Notes under the pieces: generated by a model | What the model saw: the letters and a program-made list of their open reading frames with translations, nothing else | What the model was told of the DNA's origin: nothing | The model's database searches: none | Made by a program: the position numbers and the translations under genes | DNA from: Sipunculus nudus | Taxonomy: Eukaryota; Annelida; Sipuncula; Golfingiida; Sipunculidae | Assembly (NCBI GenBank): GCA_026874595.1 | Contig: CM049317.1 | Span: 34,005,901 to 34,069,900 of the forward strand | DNA: 64,000 bases | Reading direction: 5' to 3' | Part shown: in pieces, positions 47,792 to 59,135 of the stretch | Numbering within the stretch: the stretch's first letter is position 1 | Layout: every line of letters begins with the position of its first letter

Positions 47792-49335
47792 ATGATGTTC
47801 ATTACGTGTTTATGAAGGTCATGACCTGCACTTAATCCGTGATTTTTACCTAGCTGAATTTAAATTAGGTCGATAAGCCTTACGTAATAAGCTTGTATTT
47901 TAAGACTCGCCACTGGATTTAGACTGCATTTCTTTGCTGTCGTTCCCTGTCTTTATTACACGTGACTTCCTCTTATCTGTATATAAGCAAGGAACCAAAC
48001 TAACAAAGATGCTCAAATCATAAAAAATGCAGCAGCTGAGTTGAATTCTGGGATGTTACTGAAAGTGAAAACACTGTACTTACTGCATAAAATTGTTAGT
48101 GGCATACCTGGACGAATCAGATATAATGATTTATAAGATAAATTAATTTGTAGATTCTGCTTTTTATATATTCATTTTGGTTCGCAATTATCTGACCTTT
48201 CACCTAGGCATCTAATTATTTAACGACCTTTAACCTTTTGGTTCAAACAGGACGCTGGCGTCTCAGATCTTCGGACATATATCCACGTTCACTTATCAAA
48301 CATTTTGTAGTACTACTTTTACATTTTTATAGATAGTATGAGTATAGATATGTAATTGTACATGAACATATACTAGCATATATTAGTTTAATATATTTAT
48401 TACAACTCAGACAGCCGAGATACATCCTTTCCGTACTGAGTAACAGAGCTTGGTTTTCATTTGACATGTACTGTATATGCACGTATTATGTCACTTAGTT
48501 AAAGTTTAATTCCTTCAGTGTGTGTATATATATTTATTCGTTGTACATGTATATGTCGCCATATTGGCATGTATTGAATGTGATTTTATATATTTTTTAG
48601 TTTATAAATATATCATTTGGAAATTTATGGAAATTGATTTTTTACTAATACAGTGCAAATGTATAGTAAAGAAATTACGCTCAAAGGTGTACAACACAAA
48701 CAGACATTCTTTTTCACACACACACACACGCGCTTGGTATGTAAACAAGCCGTACCTACGCTCCCGAGGGGCGGACATATAGTATAATTTGTTTATTATA
48801 CGTCGCCATTTGTATTGGCTATTGATGATTGGATACAGGCATCGGAGGCATACAATGAAATGCGTATGATGCATCCAGAAACCAATCAAATTTGCTCACT
48901 ACATATATCAACAACTACAACAACATAGAGCGTATTGCCAAATCACAGGCTACCGGCCAACTTTAATCTGTCTCGGTATATATACGTCCCGGAAATTATT
49001 AGCCAATAAAAAACCGTGTGTCGGTTTCGTCAACGTCCAGTGTCGCCGTCTCGTGGCCAACCCCAGCGAACGATGAATCGCTGTGTGAAATGCTTTTATG
49101 GTACGCTTCCCCATAGCATTCTATTCACATGATACATCATGCAACGTGTCAAAAATTATAAAGTTAATTTGTTTTATTTGTTTACAGCTGCCCATGACAA
49201 ACAATTCATTATCTTCTTGACATGTGAATATTAACATAACCTTTCAATTCTCTAACGGTCATAAAGATTAGTTGTTTGAAAAAGAAAAGTAAATTACTTC
49301 TGCGAAAAGCTTGTCTATATGGGTGTGCTGTGAGC

Positions 49336-49470
49336 ATGATGGCCCGTTTATGGAAGTACGTTTGTGTTCTGTCTGTGTCCTTAACAGTTATCTATATTAC
49401 ATGGCACAGGCATCGGCGCAAGGTGACAATACAGGAGGATGACTCATTTCACGCGTCGCCCATTCACTGA
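49336..49470 (+). other. Possible first exon coding a type II signal anchor
   Basis: From ATG 49336 the frame gives MMARLWKYVCVLSVSLTVIY then ITWHRHRRK: a short N-terminus, an 18-residue hydrophobic helix and a basic flank, like the anchor of a Golgi enzyme. A donor-like cgcaag|gtgaca follows the basic flank; otherwise the frame stops at 49470. No downstream exons are recognised. Confidence 0.2.
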
Positions 49471-50089
49471 TGTCAGGGAAGTTTATAGTTTCATACAACT
49501 CATTATAGATTTTCTTCACGAACATTTGAGCATTGATGCGCATATTTTTAGCATATACATTCAACCCGGCGAAAGAGTCAATATATCTTCCGGGGGGGGG
49601 GGGGGGGCTAACACACACACATTTATATATATCGTCTGTACGACACATTTCAAATATATTAAAATTAAGTAAAAGGTTTGAGAAAATATGGTTTTATGTT
49701 TCCCCATGTAAGCTAATTCTAAACCAGGTTTAAATATGATATTTCATAGTACACTCATAAGTTGAACCAAAGTCTATATTTTCCATTTATTATAGATTTC
49801 CAATATATAAATAACAGTCTCTGAATATTGGAGCGGGGGTGATAACATTGACCAATCCCCCTTTGCTAAAACATGGGAGGATAAATACCGCCACCCCCCT
49901 TCTTATAATGACGCCCCTGGAATATAACCTGGATGTTAACAGAAGGGGGGGGGGGGGACAAAGAGCAAAGGCCTCACAGCCTCAGAGGGGAGGCACATGC
50001 GATGGGATTATGCCTTCCATGGTCTAGTGATGGTGAAACCTGCATGGGGGGGGGGGGTCCGGTATTAAGCGTGTATTTTTATTTATATT

Positions 50090-50275
50090 GACTCGTGTTC
50101 GATTCCCGGTGTGGCTATCAGAGTTCACTGAAGCGGTCCGTTAAAAGTCCATATTTTTCTCTAGGTCCATCGGTTTCCTTCAACCCTACAAACACCAGGA
50201 CGTCACCATCCGAGCCATGGTGAAAGCCTCGTATTAGTTATCATAACTAGTGGTACAATCCATGTAAAATAAATA
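50090..50275 (+). mobile_element. tRNA-derived SINE, copy 3
   Basis: Begins near a B-box-like gtgttcgattcccggt and ends with accatccgagccatggtgaa, gcctcgtattagtta, actagtggtacaatccatgt and aaaataaat. The tail is shared with 9372-9520 and 38630-38790. The A-box region is not clear, so the head is partly lost. Confidence 0.5.
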
Positions 50276-51086
50276 CAGTGTTTTTCTGAAATCTCTCCCT
50301 GCATGCGGCTCCTTAATCAGCCACTACTCGTTATGATTAAATTTGTCCTATGAACAAATTGAAGCTGAGTTATCATTAGGCCTTTTGGATCTACAATGGC
50401 ATATTGGTCGAACAAACCAAATAAAATATAGTATTTGTATATTCCTGTTTAAATTTAACTTGAGTTTATTGATCCTAATGGTATAATTTTGGTGTACTTT
50501 TTAGTGAATCTTAATTTATTTCTATGGCTTATAATATATGTCAGCACGTTACACCAGTGACGTCACACTGAGTAATACAAATTTCGAAATGGCTTCAGTG
50601 TTTTGTTCTGTTACCTGACTGATATTTGATATTTAAAGTTCAACTGTATTATTAATACGTAGTTTCCGAAATAACTTAAAAATTGCCCACAAATATCGTG
50701 AGGTACATGTATGACTGACTAATTCTACTTGGGTTTGGTGCCTTTTCATTGAAAAATAGACCTGTCCTATCACAAAGGCGACATCTGTCGTCAAAAGTGT
50801 TAAATGTCTGACATTTTATTGAATATAAACGGAGTACCTTTGAACAAAAACAAGATTATTGTTATGTACAGTAACTATAACTTTTGCTTTACAGTGCCAT
50901 CTAGTATTAAAAAATTTAACGACTTAAGAATTTAAGATAACTATCTTTTTTTTAATAAACGTTAGCTTTCGTGTATTTAACATGTATTATCGTTGGCAAT
51001 CCTCTCAAATGTATGAGAATATGCAAAGGAAGAATCAAGTTTTAATGCTTTACTGAAACGTAATGTGTTTCACCAAATGAAAAAAG

Positions 51087-51311
51087 ATGGCGCTGAAATG
51101 GAATATAATTAATGCTGAAGACGTTTTGAGGTACCCCATTGGTACAAGTGAGGAAGGCCAACCTCCCACATATTTAACGTCGAGTTTTCTGTCCGAGTCT
51201 CTTGCTGATTTGTACCCGATTTTATTTGAAAGAGCCCGCAATCAGCTGCGTCATTATACCTTTAAGGGAAGGAAAACAATTCAAACACTTAGGTTAGGGC
51301 ACCATTTTTAA
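51087..51311 (+). other. Short open frame, 74 codons, unassigned
   Basis: Starts MALKWNIINAEDVLRYPIGT and continues FLSESLADLYPILFERARNQ. Composition resembles real protein (amphipathic, few low-complexity residues) and the local G+C is higher than around it. No homolog recognised; it could be an element fragment. Confidence 0.2.
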
Positions 51312-51352
51312 TAAGCCCACGAATATAGTATTATCCTTGTCCATAGTAATAG

Positions 51353-51355
<3 letters not shown>

Positions 51356-51400
<45 letters not shown>

Positions 51401-51415
51401 TATATTTGTGTGTGT
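51356..51415. repeat. (AT)n microsatellite
   Basis: AT tract followed by a short GT run. Confidence 0.95.
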
Positions 51416-51521
51416 GTAAATAAAGATAGAAATGATCTGCGGGAATGCAGTCTTTCCTCCGCGGTCACACAGCGTTCTATGTTTCACAACGGAGTATGAT
51501 ATGCTAAGGTATGTAATGAAT

Positions 51522-51570
51522 CTGAATCACTTACGTCTGTTTCGCTTCATCGGCTCATCAGGTGACTGAC
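51522..51570 (-). ncRNA. Hammerhead ribozyme motif
   Basis: On the minus strand the two invariant boxes CTGATGA (51561-51555) and GAAA (51543-51540) are separated by gccgatgaagc, able to form a short GC stem. The flanks gtcac before the first box and gtgat after the second can pair as stem I (five pairs, one G-U, extendable by one more A-U). After GAAA, C-agac-G-TA is compatible with the minimal one- to two-pair stem III known from Penelope-like elements. It lies just 3' of a Penelope-like coding remnant on the same strand. Confidence 0.6.
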
Positions 51571-51594
51571 GTTTAACAATTACGACATCGTTTT

Positions 51595-51952
51595 TTATTC
51601 TTTCTTTTGGCACGGTTAGATGCCCTTGGACATGGCGACAGATGGATACAATTTCGGAACTTTTGTTCAGTCAGTTCTTTTGTTTGGAGCTTAAGACTGC
51701 TAGTTTCTCGGCCAAACACAAGTTGCACTGATGTGAAGAGGTCATGAATCTGTTTGGTTGCTGGATTATTGATCAGGTGATAGTGAAACGTTGTTGCTTG
51801 TCTTTCAGAGTCCATACGTGTTTTGCAAACTCTGTTTCGTTTGAATGGGTCATGTGATTGAACAGTTTCTTGTGGTTGTAATAACTTAGTTTAAATGGGC
51901 CTCCGGTCATGCCAATGAACGTGTTAACTGATACAGATCCATCACATACTTT

Positions 51953-51955
<3 letters not shown>
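51595..51955 (-). pseudogene. Penelope-like retroelement remnant: GIY-YIG endonuclease part
   Basis: The minus-strand frame reads FIGMTGGPFKLSYYNHKK, NETEFAKHVWTLKDK, a TGA in place of Trp, then SII, QCNLCLAEKLAVLSSKQ and, after another stop, SSEIVSICRH. The order YIG..G...R/K...H..S, the 'HVW.LKD' and 'CNLC..EK' phrases are typical of the C-terminal GIY-YIG region of Penelope-like elements. At least two in-frame stops; inactive. Confidence 0.75.
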
Positions 51956-52012
<57 letters not shown>

Positions 52013-52026
52013 ATATATATATATAT
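51955..52026. repeat. (AT)n microsatellite
   Basis: AT tract with one GTT interruption at 52008. Confidence 0.95.
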
Positions 52027-52691
52027 CTGATTTATATAATTATAAATACATATGAAAATGATTGTTAACCCATTTGCTTATGCTAGTCCACAAGCAGAAT
52101 GGCAGATAAGGAACTTAAGTCTTCCATACTAAATATTCATCATATATTTTATTTCTAATACATGTATATAGGTGTTATTTTCTGAATAGCTGAGGGAGAT
52201 GACCACATTTATCAACACCTTCCCACATTTACTTATATGTGGGGAATATATACTACCTTCCCCATATTGACGCCCCTGATAGAAATGGAAGTTCAGTTGA
52301 TCCGTACTCCCTAGGCAACCAGTGTACGCCAGGTGCCTCCTCGTGGGAGGGCCATGTTAACAATGATCGTATGTTGTCAGGTTGTATCTCGCATATCATA
52401 ATAATCTGCCTACAAAAAAGTCTGTTGACCTATATCACATAGTTATTAAACGAGCATGACACGGCATTTATCAATTCGTTGTGCTACATCGGCGGGTATA
52501 AAGTGCATATATACATTATGAATTACACACGGATATAAACTATACACACGCAGTCACGCGGTTACAAAGCCGTGTTTTAGTATTGGGTGTACCCTTCTTT
52601 CTTCTGCAAAAGGTAAGGGGTAATTTCAATCTTAAATTAATACACACAAGATCGGTTTAGTAACTATTCATGAGTCCCCTTTTGTAACACC

Positions 52692-52935
52692 TCAGGGGCG
52701 GATCCAGAATTTAGGAATATGAGAGGTCCAACTCAGGAAGACTAATAAAAACACCCATAAAAAGGTCCCCAGTCATTCCACCCTCACCCCCCCCCCCCAC
52801 CCCCGCCCCCACCCTCCCAAAAAAGGGGGAGGGGGGCGTGGTCCAGACCGCCAGACTTTGGTCTGAAAAGTTGCGGCGGCTGAAAAAGTTGGCGGGATTC
52901 CGGATCCCAAGACTCCCCCCCCCCCTATCTTAGAT
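52692..52935. repeat. Interspersed GC-rich repeat, copy 1
   Basis: Starts ggggcggatccagaattta and shares 'gaggtccaact', 'ggactac/aagactaat', 'ggtctgaaa', 'ggcgactga' and poly-C/G runs with 55652-55885. C/G homopolymers interrupt it at 52786-52800 and 52913-52925. Confidence 0.6.
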
Positions 52936-52950
52936 CTGCATGTGCACTGG

Positions 52951-53412
52951 TTAAAGGTGCCTATTTACCTACCTTTTGAAAAAGAATTTATGTGATTTCT
53001 GTCTCCCTTTGTTTATATTTTAATGATCTTATGGTAATGTTGGTTGTGAAAAATTCTTATTATGCCTCCGTGAAGCATTTATGAAATTGTTGATCAAAAA
53101 CAAGTTTGTAAACACAAAAGTATGGACAAACGGGAGAAAAACATGTCACTTAAGGTAGAAGGTTGCATATATGTGGAGGTAGAAAGGTCACTTGTTGCAA
53201 AATGCCATTTGCAAAGCTTATCTGACTTGCTGCTAGATGCAACTGTTAAATTTGTTTTATTTTGGCGGGCTCTCATATTATAAACATATTGATATAAACA
53301 AAACAAGCAGTCTTGCTGCTGAGGTATCATCATTTTCTAGCCTATTTTCATAAAAGAGTCAAGGGAAAACTTTAAGTTTTTTAAGGTCAGATAGGTGATT
53401 GGGCCCCTTTAA
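52951..53412. mobile_element. TTAA-flanked MITE, copy 2
   Basis: 462 bp, begins TTAAAGGTGCCTATTTACCT and ends agataggtgattgggcccct followed by TTTAA. It aligns throughout with 29415-29887, including 'ttgtaaacaca', 'cacttgttgcaaaa-gccattt' and 'aaggtcagataggtgattgg'. Confidence 0.75.
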
Positions 53413-54821
53413 CAATAGAAACGATTAACTGATGATTATATCTGTACAGGAAAAAGAGTGATCAAGTGAAGTTTCAGTTATCTTAAAAACCTCCTTACTA
53501 GAGCACGAATATTTACACAACTGGACTGGTTATCAGCTTTTCTGATTCAAGATACTACACTATCTTCTAGTAAAATAATTTTTAAAGCATAAAAAACCAT
53601 GTTAACTTCAAATTTTTAATGCTGTATTCTTTCATTAACAAACAATTATAGATGGAAAATGTATATTATTTCCTGATTTTTCATAAAGCAACCTGCATTT
53701 ATGCATAATAGATTGCACAAATGAGATAACTGAATTAAATCTAATTAAATGATTAAGTTTTTTTTTACCATTTAAAAATTTAAAATTTTCATTTATTCTG
53801 CGGTTTCTTTAGTTTATAACGATTTAAAGAACTATAAGAAGATAAAAATTCTTGGTTGCTTCCCGGCCGAATTCAAATATTACCTGGATTTCAATCTTAT
53901 ATTGCACGCACACAGTTTATAAACATGTATTAGATCCGATATCTTGCACCCCCCCCCCCCACCCCGCTTCCTCCCCTCCCTGTCCCTTTCAAAATCCCGG
54001 ATATGTCCCTTGCATGAATGTATTTGATGTCGTCAGAGGGCAGGACTTGAATAACATGACTTTACTGGCATCTTCGGGACGAACCAGGTGGCCACTCGCA
54101 CGACGAAACCAACTGTGTTTGCGTCACTTCATGCTACTGTATTGCATACCATGTGACGCCACTTTGCACCCAGCCAGGTATCAGACATGCCTGTGCCAAT
54201 TCTCGTATATATCATATAGCGCTACCTAACGACTGATAACGATACTATGCTTGTGTTTCACATCGTTCCTCAACATGCGACGCTTTGTGAATAAAATCTG
54301 TTCTGTTCTGTATAAAAAGTCTAGACATAGTGCCAAGCTAGAGCTAAGCTGAACCAATGAGGTTACTGGTGAGCAGACAAGGACAGAGGACTCCAGGTTC
54401 AATGCTTGCTGGCCAAGTTGTTCCCCGAACTTTATTGTTGTTCTGATCGTGGCCAGCTATTGTACCAGGCTCGCCGCTTATTTTGACAACCCATAAAGCT
54501 CCGCTGGGCCAATTGCCTGGCGTGATATAGCTCACGCCTATGAGAGTGAACCCTCCGTGGATCTTAAATACTGGGTGGGATTTTCAGATTTCTCTGATCA
54601 GAATCAAAGATGGTGAATAAACATTTGCTGCGCATCCAATTATCAGAACGCACATTCATGACCGCGTGATCGAGTGCCCCTATACCGGTAGTGGTAGCCA
54701 TACCATGACCGAGAAGTAAGTGGTCAGTTACGGAGATAGATGTATCCACGAGACCGCATGTGAAAGTAGGCCTAAATTTCTCATAATGTAACAAAAAAAT
54801 CAATATTATACTTATCCGAAC

Positions 54822-55345
54822 TAGTGGTGGGCCGATCATCGAGTTTTATCGAAAGTCAGTCGGTTTGCTGCCACTTTCAAGCGCTCGATTACCAAAGGCA
54901 ACTATCGAATACACCATAATCATGACTTGGTTTTTTTTCCATAATGCTTTTATGTTAGAGGCAAGAATGATTCATTACTTTACATTGTTTGGCATTTCAT
55001 ATAATGAGTCGGTGTTACCAAATAACTTCTTATGTAACTAAGCAAGACACAGTAGATGCGAGAACGGAGAACTTAATAAATTGTTGTTTAATTCTTGATT
55101 ATTATAATTAATTAAAATGATACTTGGAATAGCTTAACTAAGTATTGAAAGGAAAATTAAAAAGGCAAGAACTCGTATTCTTAAGGTACAATTACTCAGA
55201 CATGCGGGCTGGGTTAAGTGAAGTACAGTTTCACAGAAAACTGCACATTTTTTTTATATTTGTCTGAACCGATGAATAATCGATCATCGATCGGTTTGCT
55301 CAAACCGATGATCGATTATGAAAAAGGAACCGACTCCCACCACTA
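54822..55345. mobile_element. hAT-type MITE with perfect 8-bp target duplication
   Basis: Ends are TAGTGGTGGG and CCCACCACTA (perfect 10-bp inverted repeats). The 8 bp ATCCGAAC lies directly on both sides (54814-54821 and 55346-55353). The element is 524 bp, non-coding, and carries sub-terminal inverted 'cgatcatcgatcggtttg'-like motifs. Length of duplication and terminal sequence fit the hAT superfamily. Confidence 0.9.
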
Positions 55346-55651
55346 ATCCGAACATATTCATCCAAATTACTATTTCATTCCTAGAGGGATTGTCCTAAAG
55401 ATGCGATTGCTGTTTGACTGACGCTGAATTCTTATCGGACAAAAGAGAAATGGTGTTTCAAACACAGGGATCCGGATGAGTAAAACAGTAAAAACAGGGG
55501 GCGTTTCATTGCTTCACTTAATGTCGATCGTCAACTATACGTCCACTATACGCTTTGTATTTTTTTTTTAATTACCAGGTGTATTTAGTTCAATTATGTA
55601 AAAAAAATATAGGGACATGAGTGCACATATTATTGACGGCATCATCTATTG

Positions 55652-55885
55652 TCAGGGGTGGATCCAGCATTAGGAAAACGAGGGGTCCAACCCCCGGAGG
55701 ACTACTGACAAACCCTGAAAAAAGGGGTTCTCAGGTCTGGAAAAAGCGGGTGGGGGTTCCAGGCCGCAAAATTTTCCGACCATTGATTGGCCTGAAACCC
55801 TTAAAAATGAATTGTGGCGACTGAAATGGGGGGGGGGGGGGGTCCGGATCCCCTGAACACCTCCACATCCCCTCGATCTGCTTCT
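55652..55885. repeat. Interspersed GC-rich repeat, copy 2
   Basis: Starts ggggtggatccagcattagg and ends near a poly-G run (55827-55842) followed by tccggatcccctga. It is the same family as 52692-52935. Confidence 0.6.
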
Positions 55886-56282
55886 GATTGTCCGTGTCTA
55901 CCAGCTAGGAGAGATTGTTTTACCATTTCGTGGTATAGATATTCCTCAGTTTCTGAGACTAACACAAGGTGGCGCTGGAAAGAGGCCGCCAGTGCTCCGA
56001 CGCCTGCATTCACTCAGGTCGGGCTTCACAGAAACGAACAAGGTTTCTTTCAAAATGTTAAAGTAACATCTGAACTGCCCTGAACCGGCGAGTGCTCTCC
56101 CTTTTTTTTAAATGACATTTTCGGGTAACTATAATATTGACTATTTTTAATTAGCCTTCTTGGCTGAACACTACATGTGTGTCGGTCGTTCTGGCAACAC
56201 AGTCATAAGCCAACATTTCTTGTCGCATGCGTGCATGATATTTTCATCTCACTTCCGAAAAACTAATTACCTGTCACATCTG

Positions 56283-56389
<107 letters not shown>

Positions 56390-56455
56390 TCAAGGCATAG
56401 ATGCCTATATGACTGTGGCCTTGTAGAATCGCCGTGACATCGGGACCGCGTGACC

Positions 56456-56587
56456 ATGACCCCAAGAAGTGTCCTGGTAACAGGCGCCAACCGAGGTATC
56501 GGCCTGGAGCTCGTCAGACAGTTTGTAAACCTGGACGAACCTCCAGTTCATATCATCGCAGCATGCAGACAGCCTGAGTCGGCACAG
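56456..56587 (+). CDS. SDR exon 1
   Basis: 44 codons from ATG, beginning MTPRSVLVTGANRGIGLELV; holds the cofactor-binding glycine motif TGxxxGxG. Ends in phase 0 at CAG|gtaaat. Confidence 0.9.
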
Positions 56588-56751
56588 GTAAATATAAACA
56601 TAGCACTTTACAAATATTACTAACGCTCTCTGCATGTATACTGAGTGATGTTTAGTGCTAATAAAAGGAACAGCTGCTTCCCTGTGTTAAGCATCATTTA
56701 CCTGACGACACGATCGCTGGTGTGTATGTAGTGTATATACATAGTAATGCT

Positions 56752-56822
<71 letters not shown>

Positions 56823-56931
56823 ATATATCTATAAATAAATATATATATTTATTCGAAGAAAATGGTCTATATGTAGTTGACTATTCACGATGTGCATTTC
56901 TGAGTAATGAATATAATATTTCAACACTTGA

Positions 56932-56992
<61 letters not shown>

Positions 56993-59082
56993 CATTAACA
57001 TTAACGGATGCTGTATTAAACACAAAGAGCTTACACTTACTAATCCTGTTAAACTGATCCTAACGGACCAGAGACAGTGTACAAACGCCTAAAGTTGTGA
57101 AATATACACACCATAAGATACACAATGAGAGAATGTGACTCTTGAGATATTTACTTTTATCTGACCAAATGACTTTTCGGGATTTCAACAAGAAAAATAC
57201 CCATTTTCGCGTCAGTTATGTCACAAAGATAGCCACTGTATATCACGGCAAATCCTTTCCTTATTCTGATCACCGGTCTCTAGGAACGCCCAGAACACAT
57301 ATTGACACCTAAACCTGGCATCATATGATAACTACTTAAATGCATAATATCAGCTTTTCAATATTATCTTATAATTAATGAAAATAAAATTGACAGGTAA
57401 TGTTCCGTGTTGTTGCCGGTTCATTTGAAAACGCCGGTTAAAAGCCTTTATGACCCATGCATGCCGCCCTTCCGCCAAAGGTCGTTTCTTTTCGAAACGA
57501 GCCTCTTCCAATTATGTAGTGTTGAACGGCCGTGGTTACTGGTGTCATCTGTCAAACTTTAAAATCAAATGTATAACATTTGGAGGAGACACCTGTTTAC
57601 ATTTCATATTCATATTTTACTATACGATTCAAGAATTCCATATGGGATAACCAGTTTCATATTAATATTATAACAAAATATCTGTAGAAGAATAATTGAT
57701 TAAGAGAGACCAACTTTCAAGCTGTATAAACTTATTTTACAGTTAGTCTATTTGTATTCTCGTAGGAGTTGAAAATGCTGAAGAAGAACCACAGTAATGT
57801 ACATGTTTTCAAACTGGGTGAGTGGAGTATTGTCATAGTCCATCATTGTCGCTGTATTATACATCTTTGGGCTAAATCATCTCCTGTTATCTCAAGATTA
57901 TACATTTTACTCATAAGGGGCTATCAACAGGCTTGAAACGTCGAAAGTCTAAATGGTGAATATTATCAAATACTGAAGAGAACTGATAATGACTGAATTT
58001 GATGTAATCGCCTAATGTCATGCTGGCAATAAGAGTATAAAATGCAAATAAAAAATACATATTTTTAGTAGACCTAAGAAGAAATTACGTTGAGTTCAAG
58101 TCCCATCAAATTAGGTTACTACCCGGAATTGAAAAAAATATAATCGTATGTTTATGTACATAACACATGTATTCTATATTCCTTGTGTAGAGGTGACGGA
58201 CTGCAGTCAACTTCCAAATTTAGTGAACCAGGTCAAAGACAAAGTTGGTGACACAGGACTTAATCTGCTCATCAACAACGCTGGGATCTATGACACTAGT
58301 GGTTTGCGTGACGTCACAGCGGACGACTTGAGAAAGAGCTTCGAGGTTAATTCCATCGCGCCACTGATGATAGCTAAGGTATGAAGGTTTGTCATCATAT
58401 AGGATCGGGGAACGATCCGTCCGTACGGGTATATTACCCCCGCGGTCTGCCTAAATTAATTCAGCTAATTAATTATGCTAATATTTAATTGAGAAATCTA
58501 GGGCACTATACACTACTATTCAACGGCACAATCTTACAACAGAGACACGTAAAACAGTGGAACCTGTCTGAAAGACCACCTATCTATTAAGACCACCCTT
58601 GAGTGAACAAAACAGTCACTTTGGTTATGACTGACTTCTCTAATAAGACACCTGTGAATTAGGACAACTTTTGACAAGTCCCATCTGTGGTCTAATTACA
58701 CAAGTTTCACAGTACTGTACTTTCATTCCACTTGACACAACTCATCTATATCCATCTGCCGCAAATACGTCTTATCTCTGACGTCTGAGATGGAACTGGT
58801 GACTAAAATAAGTATTATTTTCAAAAGTCTCCAGTCATGACTTGTCATCAGAATGGCTTTATGGGAAATTATGGTTTGTGAAATATACTGCAGTTGGCGG
58901 CACTCTACAGTCACTGTCACCTGTAATAACTGCACAGTAGCCTATAAATTCAGTTTTGAGCTAGAAAAGTATTATCCTGAGTTTACCCTCACTTTATTAT
59001 ATTTCACTGTGGTGGGGAAGATTAAATTTTTCTTCCCTAATTAGTTTGTTTGTTACTAAGGTCAAGGTTATGAGCGGTTTTT

Positions 59083-59135
<53 letters not shown>

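Larger units (their letters stand above)
47800..51020. other. Intergenic between gene C and the Penelope-like remnant
   Basis: Contains AT-rich sequence, poly-G runs at 49590-49607, 49945-49957 and 50046-50057, the SINE copy 3 and a possible signal-anchor exon (49336). Otherwise nothing recognisable. Confidence 0.5.

Noticed and set aside
53852-54229. Plus-strand frame of 125 codons
   Set aside because: It spans a poly-C tract and shows no domain; composition (Pro runs, scattered Cys) reflects the local repeat.
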